Shown piece after piece: positions 8,148-17,279 of a DNA stretch of 64,000 nucleotides. The notes beneath the pieces are model-generated. The model did not search any database and was not told the DNA's origin. It worked only from the letters and a program-made list of their open reading frames with translations. The translations under genes and the position numbers were made by a program. This DNA is from an uncultured Collinsella sp. (lineage in GTDB: Bacteria > Actinomycetota > Coriobacteriia > Coriobacteriales > Coriobacteriaceae), in contig CAAELE010000007.1 of NCBI GenBank assembly GCA_900756765.1, positions 124,001 to 188,000 of the forward strand, given 5' to 3'. Every line of letters begins with the position of its first letter. Positions within the stretch are counted from its first letter, which is position 1.

Positions 8148-9920
8148 TTAGAGCGCCTCCTCATCGAGCGGAGCGGCCATGGTGCCCTCGCCCGCAAGCG
8201 GCGACTTGTCGCGCCAGACGTTCTCGAACTGTTCCTTGTCGAGCACGTGGTCGCGCTTGGCGGCGACATCAGTCACCGTCACGCGGTCGGTGCAGGAGTA
8301 GCACGGGTCGAGCGAGCCGACGATCAGCGCCGCATCGCCCACGGTGTTGCCGCGGAACATGTAGCGCAGGACCGGCCAGTTGCTGTACGTGGCGGCCTTG
8401 GCACGCCAGCGGTAGCACTTCTGGTTGTTGCCGAGCATAGCCCAGTGCACATCCTCGCCGCGCGGCGCCTCGGTGGCGCCGATGGCGTACTTGTGCGGGG
8501 TGTACTCCCAATCCGTGGTGAGGATGGGGCCCGACGGGCAGTTCTCGAGCATGGTCTCGATCATGTCGATCGAATCATAGACCTCCTGGATGCGAACGGC
8601 GGTACGGCCGAAGGCATCGCAGGTGTCGGCCGTGGCGGCGTGCATCTTTTGGACGTCCGGATCGGCGTAGCCGTCGAAGGGATGGTCAAAACGCACGTCG
8701 CGGGCATAGCCCGAGCCACGCATGAGCGGGCCGACCGGCGAGAAGTCGCGTGCGATCTTGCGGTCCAAGATGCCGATGCCACTCGTACGCTCAATAAAGT
8801 TGGGCGTGGAGAGCAAGACGTCGACGAGCTCCTGAACCTCGGAGCGCAGCTGGTGAATGGTCGTGAGCGTGGAAAGCTTCTGCTCAGCCAAAATGTCGCG
8901 ACGCACGCCGCCGATCACGTTGAGGCCATAGGTCTTGCGGTGACCGGAGAGCTTCTCGGCCAGGTCCATGGACTTCTCGCGGACGCGGAAGAACTGCTGG
9001 AAGCCGGAGTCGAAGCCCGTGTAGTGCGACGCCAGGCCAATGTTGAGCAGATGCGAGTGCAGGCGCTCGACCTCGAGCATGATGGCGCGGATGTACTGGG
9101 CGCGCGGCGGGACATGGATGCCCTGGGCGCGCTCGACGGCCTCGGCATAGGCCACCGAGTGGGCGCAGCCGCAGATGCCGCAGATACGGTCGGCGAGGAA
9201 CGTCACGGCGTCATAGTTCAGGCGCGTCTCGGCGACCTTCTCCATGCCGCGGTGCACGTAGAACAGACGGTAGTCGGCGTCGACGATCGTCTCGCCCTCG
9301 ACGAACAGGCGGAAGTGGCCAGGCTCGTCGGAGGTAATGTGCAACGGGCCCATGGGAACGAGCGTCGTCTCCTTGCCCTTGGTATCGGCCAAGAACTCGT
9401 AGTTTTCCATGTCGCTCGCGGGAGCGGGACGGAAGCGGTAGTCCATGGAGTCCTTGCGCAGCGGGTACAGGCCGCTGGGCCAGTCATCGGGCAGCACCAG
9501 GCGGCGACGGTCGGGCAGACCCTCGGGGATCAAGCCGAACATATCGCGCAGCTCGCGCTCGCCCCACACGCAGGCGGGGACGAACGGCGTCACGGACGGG
9601 AACGTCATCTTGGCGGGATCGACCTCGGTGCGCACGGTCACCCAGCCGGGGTCCTCCCCCTCCATGGAGATGACGTAGTACACGGCGTAGCGGCCGCACA
9701 GGCTGCGCTCATCGTTGCCGATGATCACGGGAATCCAGCCGTAGCGCTCGTAGTACAGGTAGTGGACGGCCTCGGGCAGCTTGTCCTGCTTGACGGTAAT
9801 CGTCAGCTGGTCCTCGCACTGCCACTCGACCTTCTCGATGCAGCCCGGCACTGCAGCACGCAGGGCCTCGACGTGGCTTTCGCAGCGACGAGCGTAGTCC
9901 TTCTTTTCAGGTTCTGCCAT
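8148..9920 (-). CDS. hyfG: Hydrogenase-4 large subunit HyfG (HycE-like, NuoC-NuoD fusion)
   Basis: This 590-residue catalytic subunit carries the Ni-Fe site that makes or oxidises H2. Residues 1-160 are NuoC-like (ERELRDMFG motif); the rest is the NuoD/large-subunit domain. The nickel ligands are in RICGICGCAHS (C247, C250) and DPCYSCTDR (C540, C543). By analogy with HycE, HycI would cut after the arginine of CTDR, removing about 44 residues ending APLDEEAL. The length is close to E. coli HycE and HyfG. No selenocysteine is present here: all four ligands are Cys. Confidence 0.96.
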   Translation of the reverse strand: MAEPEKKDYARRCESHVEALRAAVPGCIEKVEWQCEDQLTITVKQDKLPEAVHYLYYERYGWIPVIIGNDERSLCGRYAVYYVISMEGEDPGWVTVRTEVDPAKMTFPSVTPFVPACVWGERELRDMFGLIPEGLPDRRRLVLPDDWPSGLYPLRKDSMDYRFRPAPASDMENYEFLADTKGKETTLVPMGPLHITSDEPGHFRLFVEGETIVDADYRLFYVHRGMEKVAETRLNYDAVTFLADRICGICGCAHSVAYAEAVERAQGIHVPPRAQYIRAIMLEVERLHSHLLNIGLASHYTGFDSGFQQFFRVREKSMDLAEKLSGHRKTYGLNVIGGVRRDILAEQKLSTLTTIHQLRSEVQELVDVLLSTPNFIERTSGIGILDRKIARDFSPVGPLMRGSGYARDVRFDHPFDGYADPDVQKMHAATADTCDAFGRTAVRIQEVYDSIDMIETMLENCPSGPILTTDWEYTPHKYAIGATEAPRGEDVHWAMLGNNQKCYRWRAKAATYSNWPVLRYMFRGNTVGDAALIVGSLDPCYSCTDRVTVTDVAAKRDHVLDKEQFENVWRDKSPLAGEGTMAAPLDEEAL

Positions 9921-9924
9921 GGTG

Positions 9925-11490
9925 CTAATTCACCTCACTTGTCTTGGTCTGGGAACTGAACACCATGCGGTAGAGAGGGGCCTCGTGGAGCTCTTCGACG
10001 CTCTGGTTCAAAACGACGGACGTTGCATCCTCGACGCCGCTCGTGATGGCGACCGGGGTGGCGATACCGAACCACATGACCACGATCGCGAGGGCGATCT
10101 CGGGGATGATCATGAGGGCGGGCACCTCGTGGCGCTTCATGCCCTCGGGCGCCTTGCCGAAGATGGACTTGAGCGCGATGCCGGTAAGGGCGAAGTACAC
10201 GCCGGTGAGGCCGATGGCCACGAGCACGACCACCCAGATGGGACCGGACTGAACGCCGGCCACGAAGGTGAGGAACTCGGAGATGAACAGGGCGAACGGC
10301 GGGAAGGCGGCGAGCGCGAGCAGGGCGATGATGGTGAGCGCTGCCGTGACGGGAGCGATCTCGACGACGCCCTTGATCTTGTTCAGGTCGCGGGTGTGGT
10401 AGATGTGCTGGATGTTACCGGCCATGCAGAAGGCGAGCGCCTTCGTGAAGCCGTGGAAGATGCAGTGCAGCAGGCAGGCGGCGATACCGAGCGGGCCACC
10501 GATACCCAGGCACAGCGCGACCACGCCGACGTTGTCGACGGAGGAGTACGCGAAGCGGCGCTTGATATCGTCCTGCTTGAAGATGCACAGGGCAGCCACC
10601 AGGATGGACAGCGTGCCCAGGATGAGCAGGAGCGTTCGCGGATAGGTGTCGCCCACCGTGATGATGGACAGGGAGTAGAAGCGGATGATCACCAGCATGG
10701 CGCACTTGAGCAGCACGCCCGAGAGCAGCGCGGAGACCGGGCTCGGAGCCTGGGAGTGCGCGTCGGGCAGCCAGGTGTGCATGGGGAACAGGCCCGCCTT
10801 GGTGCCGAAGCCGATGACGATGAACGCGAACGCGAGGCGCACGAGCATCGGGTCGAACTGGTCGGCGTAGGGCATGATGGAGGTGAGGAAGGCGGCCTCA
10901 TGCGCGTTGGGCATGATATCGGCGGCGTTCGCGTAGATGAGCAGCGTGCCGAACAGGCCGAAGGCCACACCGGCGGTGCAGACCATCGCGTACTTCCAAG
11001 ACGCCTCGAGCGCCTGCTTGTTCTTGTAGATGCCCACGAGGAACACGGTCGACAGCGTAGTGGCCTCGACCGCCGCCCAGGTGAGGATGATGTTGTTGGA
11101 CAGGCAGGCGAGCAGCATCGTGAAGACGAACAGGCTGAACAGCGCGTAGTACTGCTTGGTGCGCTCGGCCGGCATGGTCTTCTCCTCGATATCGATCTTG
11201 ATATAGGAGATGGAGTACACGCCGGTGATGAACCCGATGATGCCTACCAGAAGGACGAAGATCGACGAGAGCGAATCGAGATGGAGCCACAGGCCCAAAG
11301 CGTCGATATTCTGCCCGCTCGAGAGCATGGTTCCCGCGGTGACGACCGAAAGGACAAGGGTCGCCGCGACGGAGATGGTGTTGAGCCCCGCGAAGACGTT
11401 GTAGGACGTCGTCTTGGGGAGCGCAGCCATAATCAGGGAGAACACGAGAGGACAAGCGAGCAGGGCGACCGTCAGCATTGAAACATCCAT
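9925..11490 (-). CDS. hyfF: Hydrogenase-4 membrane subunit HyfF (antiporter-like)
   Basis: This 521-residue integral membrane protein belongs to the NuoN/Mrp antiporter-like family. Some 14 hydrophobic segments are visible. The family signature appears as FGTKAGLFPMHTWLPDAHSQ and FHGFTKALAFCMAG, including lysines expected in the proton path. HyfF subunits distinguish hydrogenase-4 (FHL-2) from the smaller FHL-1 and are predicted to pump ions. It lies four bases from hyfG and four from hyfE. Confidence 0.92.
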   Translation of the reverse strand: MDVSMLTVALLACPLVFSLIMAALPKTTSYNVFAGLNTISVAATLVLSVVTAGTMLSSGQNIDALGLWLHLDSLSSIFVLLVGIIGFITGVYSISYIKIDIEEKTMPAERTKQYYALFSLFVFTMLLACLSNNIILTWAAVEATTLSTVFLVGIYKNKQALEASWKYAMVCTAGVAFGLFGTLLIYANAADIMPNAHEAAFLTSIMPYADQFDPMLVRLAFAFIVIGFGTKAGLFPMHTWLPDAHSQAPSPVSALLSGVLLKCAMLVIIRFYSLSIITVGDTYPRTLLLILGTLSILVAALCIFKQDDIKRRFAYSSVDNVGVVALCLGIGGPLGIAACLLHCIFHGFTKALAFCMAGNIQHIYHTRDLNKIKGVVEIAPVTAALTIIALLALAAFPPFALFISEFLTFVAGVQSGPIWVVVLVAIGLTGVYFALTGIALKSIFGKAPEGMKRHEVPALMIIPEIALAIVVMWFGIATPVAITSGVEDATSVVLNQSVEELHEAPLYRMVFSSQTKTSEVN

Positions 11491-11493
11491 GGC

Positions 11494-12147
11494 CTACCCC
11501 TTCAATTCGGTCAGGTCGTGGGAGTCGAGCGACTTGGTGTCGTTCCAAATCCTCACGACGACGGCGGACATGATGATGACGGCGAAGATGGCGTCGGTGG
11601 CGATGCCGATCTCGATGATCTCGGGGGCCGTGGGCGCGAGCAGAGCGAGCGTCACGTGGCTACCGTTCTCCATAAGGCAGTACCCGAAGATCTGCTTGAG
11701 GATGTTGCGCTGGGAGATGATGCACGTGAGGCCGACGAAGAAGTGCGCGAAGCTGATGGCGAGGGCCGGAGTGGCCACCTCGGCGGTGGGCAGGCTCAGG
11801 CGCGTGACCACCGCGAAGCAGACGGCCACCTCCAGACCGGTGAGGATGATGGTCCAGGCCGGCTTGATGGAGGAGGTCAGCGTGCTATCGGCAGGCGAAC
11901 CCATCTTCTTGTAGGCACGGTTGAGAATGAACGGAACGAGGATCACCTTGGTGACGAAGGCCGACGCGGCCCACATGAGAAGCTCGGTGGCACCGGTGGT
12001 GAGGCCCAGGGTGAGCAGCACGCCCACCAGGACAACCGACTGGATCGCGTACCACTTGATGGCGGACGGGATGGTCTTCGAGACGACCACCATGGTGGAG
12101 GTCACGATCAGAAGACCGCCCAGGATATTGACTAACGAATAACCCAT
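11494..12147 (-). CDS. hyfE: Hydrogenase-4 membrane subunit HyfE
   Basis: HyfE is a 217-residue membrane protein with about seven predicted transmembrane helices. Its C-terminal part resembles NuoK/MrpC (MENGSHVTLALLAPTAPEII). A strong ribosome site (GGAGG) precedes the ATG at 12147. It sits between two antiporter-like subunits, the standard place in hyf operons, and is absent from FHL-1 (hyc). Confidence 0.9.
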   Translation of the reverse strand: MGYSLVNILGGLLIVTSTMVVVSKTIPSAIKWYAIQSVVLVGVLLTLGLTTGATELLMWAASAFVTKVILVPFILNRAYKKMGSPADSTLTSSIKPAWTIILTGLEVAVCFAVVTRLSLPTAEVATPALAISFAHFFVGLTCIISQRNILKQIFGYCLMENGSHVTLALLAPTAPEIIEIGIATDAIFAVIIMSAVVVRIWNDTKSLDSHDLTELKG

Positions 12148-12157
12148 GTCCTACCTC

Positions 12158-13615
12158 CTAACCCATCCAACTAGAGGACAGAGGACCGGCGACGACGACC
12201 ATGATCATGAGGACGACGAACACGAACGCCATGGCGCGCGGAAGGGGCTGGCCGGCGGCCACGGTCTCGCTCGGCTCACCGGGCAGGACCTTACCCATCC
12301 AACGCAGGAACCATGCGAAGGTGGCGACGGTCTCGACGACCATGACGCACACGAGGACAAAGATGACCGTGTTGGTAGCACCAACCGCGAAGCCACCGGA
12401 AATGATCTGGAACTTGGAAAAGAACGTGCTCATGGGGGGCACGCCGGCGATAGCGGTCGCGGCGACCGCAAAGCCCACGCCCGTGACCGGGTACTTCTTC
12501 ATGAGGCCCTGGATCTTGGGCAGCATACGGGTTCCCAGCGTGAAGCTGAGAGAGCCAGCGATGAGGAAGAACAGGGTCTTGGTGAACGCGTGGTTGAAGA
12601 TGTGCTCGACGGCGCCGTTAAACGCCATCTGGCTTCCGAACACGGAGAGGCCCAGGCCAAAGAACACGTAGGCGAGCTGCGCGATCGTCGAGAAGGCGAG
12701 CAGGCGCTTCATATCCTTCTGGGGCAGGTACATGAGGAAGCCGAAGAGCATGGTCACGACGGCGTCGATGATAGCGACCCAACCGACGATCTCGGGGATA
12801 TCGCCGGCGCTCGCAAGAGCGCGGGCGAACACGCACACGCCGACCTTAACCATGGACGCGCCATGAAGGTAGGCGGAAACGGGCGTGGGGGCCTCCATTG
12901 CGGAGGGCAGCCACATGTAGAGCGGGAACTGGGCGGACTTGGCCCAAGCAGCGAACAGGATGAGCAGCAGCACGACGGTCTTCATACCGGAATCGAGCTG
13001 GGAGATCGCGCTCAGCGCGAACGTGCCGGTTCCGGCGAACAGGAAGGCCGCGCCGATGTAGAGTCCCAGAGCGCCGATATGGGTGATGATGAGCGCCTTC
13101 ATACCGGCCTTCTTGGCCGTGGGCGTCATGTAGTAGCTGATGAGGCCCCAGGAGCACACACCGGTGATCTCGAAGAAAACGAGCTGGCCGACGATGGTGG
13201 AGCTGTAGGCGAGACCGGCCATGGCGCCGATGAACGTGGAGAAGTACACGTAGAAGCGACGACGGGGCGCGTCGGGATGCTCCTTATTCTTATCGCTCAT
13301 GTACGGGAACGAATAGATGACGACGAGCAGGCCGATAGCGACGAACGCGGGTGCGAGCAGCGTGCTCATCCGGTCGAATATGAAGCCCATGACCAAGGTC
13401 TGGCCCATACTCGCCCAGGTTACATCGACCGCGTTCATGCCGTTTCCGGCAAACGTCGCGGCCAAGCCAACGGAAGCGACCGTGGCGATGCCGCCGGCAA
13501 AGGCGCAGATCCATTTAGCGTAGGGACGCGGCAGCATGACGATGAGCAGGGAGCCCAGCATGGGGACGGCGATCGCCACCATGGCAAAGAGGGACAAGCT
13601 CGATTCGATTGACAT
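12158..13615 (-). CDS. hyfD: Hydrogenase-4 membrane subunit HyfD (antiporter-like)
   Basis: This 485-residue NuoL/M/N-type membrane protein carries the motifs WAKSAQFPLYMWLPSAMEAP and FNHAFTKTLFFLIAGSLS. The first places lysine and proline residues as in proton-translocating antiporter subunits. About 14 helices are visible. As the third antiporter-like subunit in the operon with HyfB and HyfF, it argues for an ion-pumping complex of the hydrogenase-4 type. The start follows GGGAGAA upstream of the ATG. Confidence 0.92.
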   Translation of the reverse strand: MSIESSLSLFAMVAIAVPMLGSLLIVMLPRPYAKWICAFAGGIATVASVGLAATFAGNGMNAVDVTWASMGQTLVMGFIFDRMSTLLAPAFVAIGLLVVIYSFPYMSDKNKEHPDAPRRRFYVYFSTFIGAMAGLAYSSTIVGQLVFFEITGVCSWGLISYYMTPTAKKAGMKALIITHIGALGLYIGAAFLFAGTGTFALSAISQLDSGMKTVVLLLILFAAWAKSAQFPLYMWLPSAMEAPTPVSAYLHGASMVKVGVCVFARALASAGDIPEIVGWVAIIDAVVTMLFGFLMYLPQKDMKRLLAFSTIAQLAYVFFGLGLSVFGSQMAFNGAVEHIFNHAFTKTLFFLIAGSLSFTLGTRMLPKIQGLMKKYPVTGVGFAVAATAIAGVPPMSTFFSKFQIISGGFAVGATNTVIFVLVCVMVVETVATFAWFLRWMGKVLPGEPSETVAAGQPLPRAMAFVFVVLMIMVVVAGPLSSSWMG

Positions 13616-13631
13616 AGTTTCTCCCTTCTCC

Positions 13632-14555
13632 CTACACGCCTACGACGACGAAGACGAACGCGAGGACCGCGATGCCGACGACGGCCCAGGTCTGGTTACC
13701 GAGCACCTTGAAGCGCGAACGGGAAACGGAGTTCTCGAGCACGCCGCAGACGACGAAATCGACCAGGCACTTGACGAGGAAGACGACGGCGCCCACGAGA
13801 GCGGTGACACCGATGGTCGCGGGCTCTCCCCAGGGGATGAAGATGGAGGTGAACCAAGCGACGACCACGACCTGCTTCATGCCCATGGCGAGCTTCATCA
13901 TGGCCAGGGACGGGCCGGAGAGCTCGGCGAGCGGGCCCTCCTGGAGCTCCTGCTCGGCTTCGGCCTGATCGAACGGAAGCTTGCCGAGCTCCATGTAACA
14001 GGCGGCCGCGAAGGCGACGCCGGCGAGGATAACGGCGACGACGCTCGAGACGTTGCCCGTAACGATGTGCTGACCCATGGTCGCAATGTCCGTGGAGCCG
14101 CACACGATGGCGACGGTGAACAGCGCGATGAGCATGGACGGCTCGATGAGCACGCTCATGAGGAGCTCGCGGATACCGCCGAAGCCCGCGTAGGCGTTGG
14201 AGGAATCCACGCCGGACAGCGCGAAGAAGAAGCGGGACAGCGCGAGCGCGTACATGATGGTGATGGCGTCACCAAAGACGGGCATGGGGCTCTGGAGCGT
14301 GAACATGGGCAGGCCCATGGCGAGCATAAACGACACCGCGAGGAACAGCGGCGGCATGATGCGCAGCACGAAGCTCGAGTCGGAACTCACGGACTCGGGA
14401 CGCGCCATGAGCTTCGCGAGGTCCCGGTAATCCTGAAGGATGGACGGACCGCGGCGATTGTGCATCTTCGCGCGAATCACACGGGCGAGGCCGGAGAAGA
14501 AGGGCGCGACCAGCATGACCACGAGGCCCTGCGCCATCGCAAGAACGATGTTCAT
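13632..14555 (-). CDS. hyfC: Hydrogenase-4 membrane anchor HyfC (HycD/NuoH-like)
   Basis: HyfC anchors the hydrogenase arm in the membrane and is related to NuoH. The 307-residue sequence has about eight helices and the loop motif MHNRRGPSILQDYRDL, followed by the acidic FDQAEAEQELQEGPLAE segment typical of NuoH/HycD. The ATG at 14555 (MNIVLAMAQG) is selected because it is 17 bases after the hyfB stop with a GAGGATA site just upstream. A much longer frame running into hyfB is not credible. Confidence 0.92.
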   Translation of the reverse strand: MNIVLAMAQGLVVMLVAPFFSGLARVIRAKMHNRRGPSILQDYRDLAKLMARPESVSSDSSFVLRIMPPLFLAVSFMLAMGLPMFTLQSPMPVFGDAITIMYALALSRFFFALSGVDSSNAYAGFGGIRELLMSVLIEPSMLIALFTVAIVCGSTDIATMGQHIVTGNVSSVVAVILAGVAFAAACYMELGKLPFDQAEAEQELQEGPLAELSGPSLAMMKLAMGMKQVVVVAWFTSIFIPWGEPATIGVTALVGAVVFLVKCLVDFVVCGVLENSVSRSRFKVLGNQTWAVVGIAVLAFVFVVVGV

Positions 14556-14572
14556 AATATCCTCTCCCCTCT

Positions 14573-16591
14573 CTAGACCATGACCACGGCGAGCACGAGG
14601 AAGACCACGAGCGCCGCGACGATGTAGCAGATGTATACGGAGTAGTTGCCGCCCTCGATCTTGGAGGCGAGGCCGGCCAGCTTGTCGGCACCCTCGCTCG
14701 GTGCATCGACCAGGAAACGGTCGGGCAGGGGCTCGACGCCCTGGGCGACACCGGTGAGCTTCTGGAACACGTGCGCGATGGACCAGCAGATCTTGGTGCA
14801 TACCTCGCGCAGGGTGTAGAGCGGGCCCATGAAGAGTTCGACGTCGGACGCGAAGCTCGTGGCGACAACGGGCATGTGCTCGTTGGGCTCGTAGCCGCAC
14901 GCCCAAGGGTCGGTCTTCTTAGCGGGGGCCTTGGCGCCGAGGCAGGACCTCAACGCGAACGCGAGGCCGGTGAGGACCACGAGCGCGATGGCGATCGCGG
15001 GGGTGGAGGTGGCGGCACCGGAAATCTCGTTCACGAGAGACACGCCCGAGGTGGCTGCGACGGCGGAGCCGGCAAGCACGCTCTGGGCGACGTCGCCCAG
15101 AACCGGGGCGATGACCGGGGAGCCGATTCCCAGTACCACGCAGATGGCCGCGAGGAGCATCTGCGAGAACAACATCGGAGCCGGGGACTCCTTGGCGTTC
15201 GCGGCCTCCTGGGAACGAGGGCTGCTCGCGAACGAGACGCCGTAGGCCTTCACGAAGCACGTGACGGCCAGGGCACCGGTGATGGCGAGGGCGGCCGCGG
15301 AGGCGACGGCGAACACCATGACGACCGGGTCGGAGAGCGTCGAGATGTTGAACAGGGACTGGTAGGTGAACCACTCGGAAACGAAGCCGTTGAGCGGCGG
15401 GATGGCCGAGATGGCAAGGGCACCGATGAGGAAGCAGACGGCCGTGACCGGCATGCGGCGGAACAGACCGCCCATCTTCTCCATGTTGCGCGTACCCGTG
15501 GCATAGAGCAGGGAGCCCGCGCCGAGGAACAGCTCGCCCTTGAACATGGCGTGGTTGAGCGTGTGGTAGAGGGCGGCCATGAGCGCGATCGTCGCGATGA
15601 CGTCGTTGCCCAGGGCGTGCGCCGTCATGGACGCGCCGACACCGAGCAAGATGATGCCGATGTTCTCGACGGAGTGATAGGCAAGCAGGCGCTTGATGTC
15701 GTGCTCGTGGAGGGCGTAGACGACACCCAGGACCGACGAGATGGATCCGAAGACCAGGACCATGAGGCCCCACCAGAGCTGGACGCCCGAACCCGCGAGC
15801 AGGTCGAGACCGACCTTGAGGATTCCCAGGATGCCGATCTTGATCATGCCGCCGGACATGAGGGCGGACACGTTGGACGGCGCCTCGGGGTGCGCCTGGG
15901 GCAGCCAGGAGTGCAGCGGAATGATACCGGCCTTCGCGCCAAATCCGAAGAACGCGAGGACGAAGCACGCGGAGGAGACGGCGGGTCCAAAGTCATGCGT
16001 ACGGAAATCACTGAAGCTGAAGGAACCGCCCACGCCGTTGGTCATGAGCAGGAAGCTCGCCATGATGAGAACGAAGCCGACGTGCGCGATGACGAAGTAG
16101 AGCCAACCGCCCCTAATGGAGTTCTTGTTCTCCTCGATAACGACAAGGAAGTAGCTCGTAAGGGACATGAGCTCAAAGGCGACCAGGAACCAGAACACGT
16201 TGTCGGCGGTGATGACGAGCATCATCGAGGCGACGAAGGTGTTCATAAAGAAGCCGGCGCGCCCGACCTTGCCCGGGTACTCGTCGAAGTAGGACAGACC
16301 GTAGATGAAGCCCGCAAAGGCGAGAATCGAGATGAGGACCACGATCAGGCCCGCAAGGCCGTTGAGCAAGAGCTCGAGACGGGCGAACGGGAAAAAGAAG
16401 ACCGTGTTGAGGGACGAAACGTCGCCAAGCACGGCCTCGAGGCCCGCGATGAACGACAGCACGGCCGCGACGGCGCCGATCAGGCAGCCGGCGGTCTTGG
16501 CGGCGTTGTCGGCCTTAATCAGCAGAACCGAGGCGAGCGCACCGATGCACGAGACGGCAAGCGATGCGATAAACAGCGTCATGCTATCCAT
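14573..16591 (-). CDS. hyfB: Hydrogenase-4 membrane subunit HyfB (HycC/NuoL-like)
   Basis: This 672-residue antiporter-like membrane protein has motifs KAGIIPLHSWLPQAHPEAPS and YHTLNHAMFKGELFLGAGSL, typical of the NuoL/HycC group. The C-terminal portion (from about residue 560) continues with WACGYEPNEHMPVVATSF, also seen in HycC/HyfB. Its start overlaps the hyfA stop by eight bases. The ribosome site GGGAG lies eight bases upstream of the ATG. Confidence 0.94.
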   Translation of the reverse strand: MDSMTLFIASLAVSCIGALASVLLIKADNAAKTAGCLIGAVAAVLSFIAGLEAVLGDVSSLNTVFFFPFARLELLLNGLAGLIVVLISILAFAGFIYGLSYFDEYPGKVGRAGFFMNTFVASMMLVITADNVFWFLVAFELMSLTSYFLVVIEENKNSIRGGWLYFVIAHVGFVLIMASFLLMTNGVGGSFSFSDFRTHDFGPAVSSACFVLAFFGFGAKAGIIPLHSWLPQAHPEAPSNVSALMSGGMIKIGILGILKVGLDLLAGSGVQLWWGLMVLVFGSISSVLGVVYALHEHDIKRLLAYHSVENIGIILLGVGASMTAHALGNDVIATIALMAALYHTLNHAMFKGELFLGAGSLLYATGTRNMEKMGGLFRRMPVTAVCFLIGALAISAIPPLNGFVSEWFTYQSLFNISTLSDPVVMVFAVASAAALAITGALAVTCFVKAYGVSFASSPRSQEAANAKESPAPMLFSQMLLAAICVVLGIGSPVIAPVLGDVAQSVLAGSAVAATSGVSLVNEISGAATSTPAIAIALVVLTGLAFALRSCLGAKAPAKKTDPWACGYEPNEHMPVVATSFASDVELFMGPLYTLREVCTKICWSIAHVFQKLTGVAQGVEPLPDRFLVDAPSEGADKLAGLASKIEGGNYSVYICYIVAALVVFLVLAVVMV

Positions 16592-17201
16592 TGTTTACGC
16601 TCCCTTCTGCTTTCTCGGACAGACCCTGGGCCACAGCGGTAACGTCGACAGCCGGACCGTTTTCGATCGAGCGCAGGCGCTTGGCCTCGTCGAGCTCGCG
16701 ATCGGCCGCGCCGCCCATGACGGTCAGCGCCTTGGTGGGGCACGCCGCCACACAATGCGGACCGTCCGGATCGAAGGCGCACAGGTCGCACTTAACAGCG
16801 CAGGTGTACTGGCCGGGAGCCCACGTAAGCAGGCTGCTCAGGGACTTAGGATACGAAGGCGTCGGGTCGCACATGCCTGCGACACCGGCGATAGACGTGC
16901 CATCGGGATGGATGGCTCCGAAGGGGCACGCGATGGCGCACAGCCTGCACCCGATGCACTCCTGCTCCTTGACGTGGATGCGATCGCCATCGTGCTCGAT
17001 GGCATTCACCGGGCAGACCTCGGCGCAGGGGGCACCCTCGCAATGGTGGCAGGCAAGGGCGGCCGAAATACCGCCGGTCTTCACGAGCGCCAGGCGCGGC
17101 GTATCCTGAAGACCCTGCATCCGGTGGGCGTCGGCACAGGCGGACTGGCATGTTCCGCAACCGATGCACCTCTCCGGGTTGATGTCGATGAAGCGGTTCA
17201 T
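16584..17201 (-). CDS. hyfA: Electron-transfer ferredoxin HyfA (HycB-like, four 4Fe-4S clusters)
   Basis: The 205-residue polyferredoxin links formate dehydrogenase to the hydrogenase arm. Cysteine motifs in order are CIGCGTCQSAC, CHHCEGAPCAEVCP, CIGCRLCAIACP and CDLCAFDPDGPHCVAACP, enough for four [4Fe-4S] clusters. The start MNRFIDINPERC at 17201 matches HycB/HyfA and follows GGAAG; an in-frame GTG six bases upstream is less likely. It precedes hyfB with an eight-base overlap and follows fdhF. Confidence 0.93.
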   Translation of the reverse strand: MNRFIDINPERCIGCGTCQSACADAHRMQGLQDTPRLALVKTGGISAALACHHCEGAPCAEVCPVNAIEHDGDRIHVKEQECIGCRLCAIACPFGAIHPDGTSIAGVAGMCDPTPSYPKSLSSLLTWAPGQYTCAVKCDLCAFDPDGPHCVAACPTKALTVMGGAADRELDEAKRLRSIENGPAVDVTAVAQGLSEKAEGSVNNG

Positions 17202-17221
17202 CCCCACTTCCTTTCAAAATA

Positions 17222-17262
17222 ACGGGCCGGGCTCCCGAACGTACGGGACGCCCGGCCCAAAA
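17222..17262 (-). terminator. GC-rich hairpin between fdhF and hyfA, possible attenuator
   Basis: The arms GGGCCGGGC and GCCCGGCCC flank an inner GTCCCGTACGTTCGGGAG hairpin. In the direction of transcription the stem is followed by GTTATTTTG, only a weak T-tract. It lies within the operon, so it may adjust the ratio of dehydrogenase to hydrogenase message or protect the 3' end of fdhF mRNA. This role is an inference. Confidence 0.5.
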
Positions 17263-17279
17263 AGCCAACGAGAACGGGA

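Noticed and set aside
9919..11481. Long plus-strand frame opposite hyfF
   Set aside because: It has the His/Glu/Arg-rich composition of an antisense shadow, no ribosome site and no family; hyfF on the other strand is unmistakable. The same applies to long frames opposite hyfD, hyfB, hyfG, fdhF, modB and rpsA.
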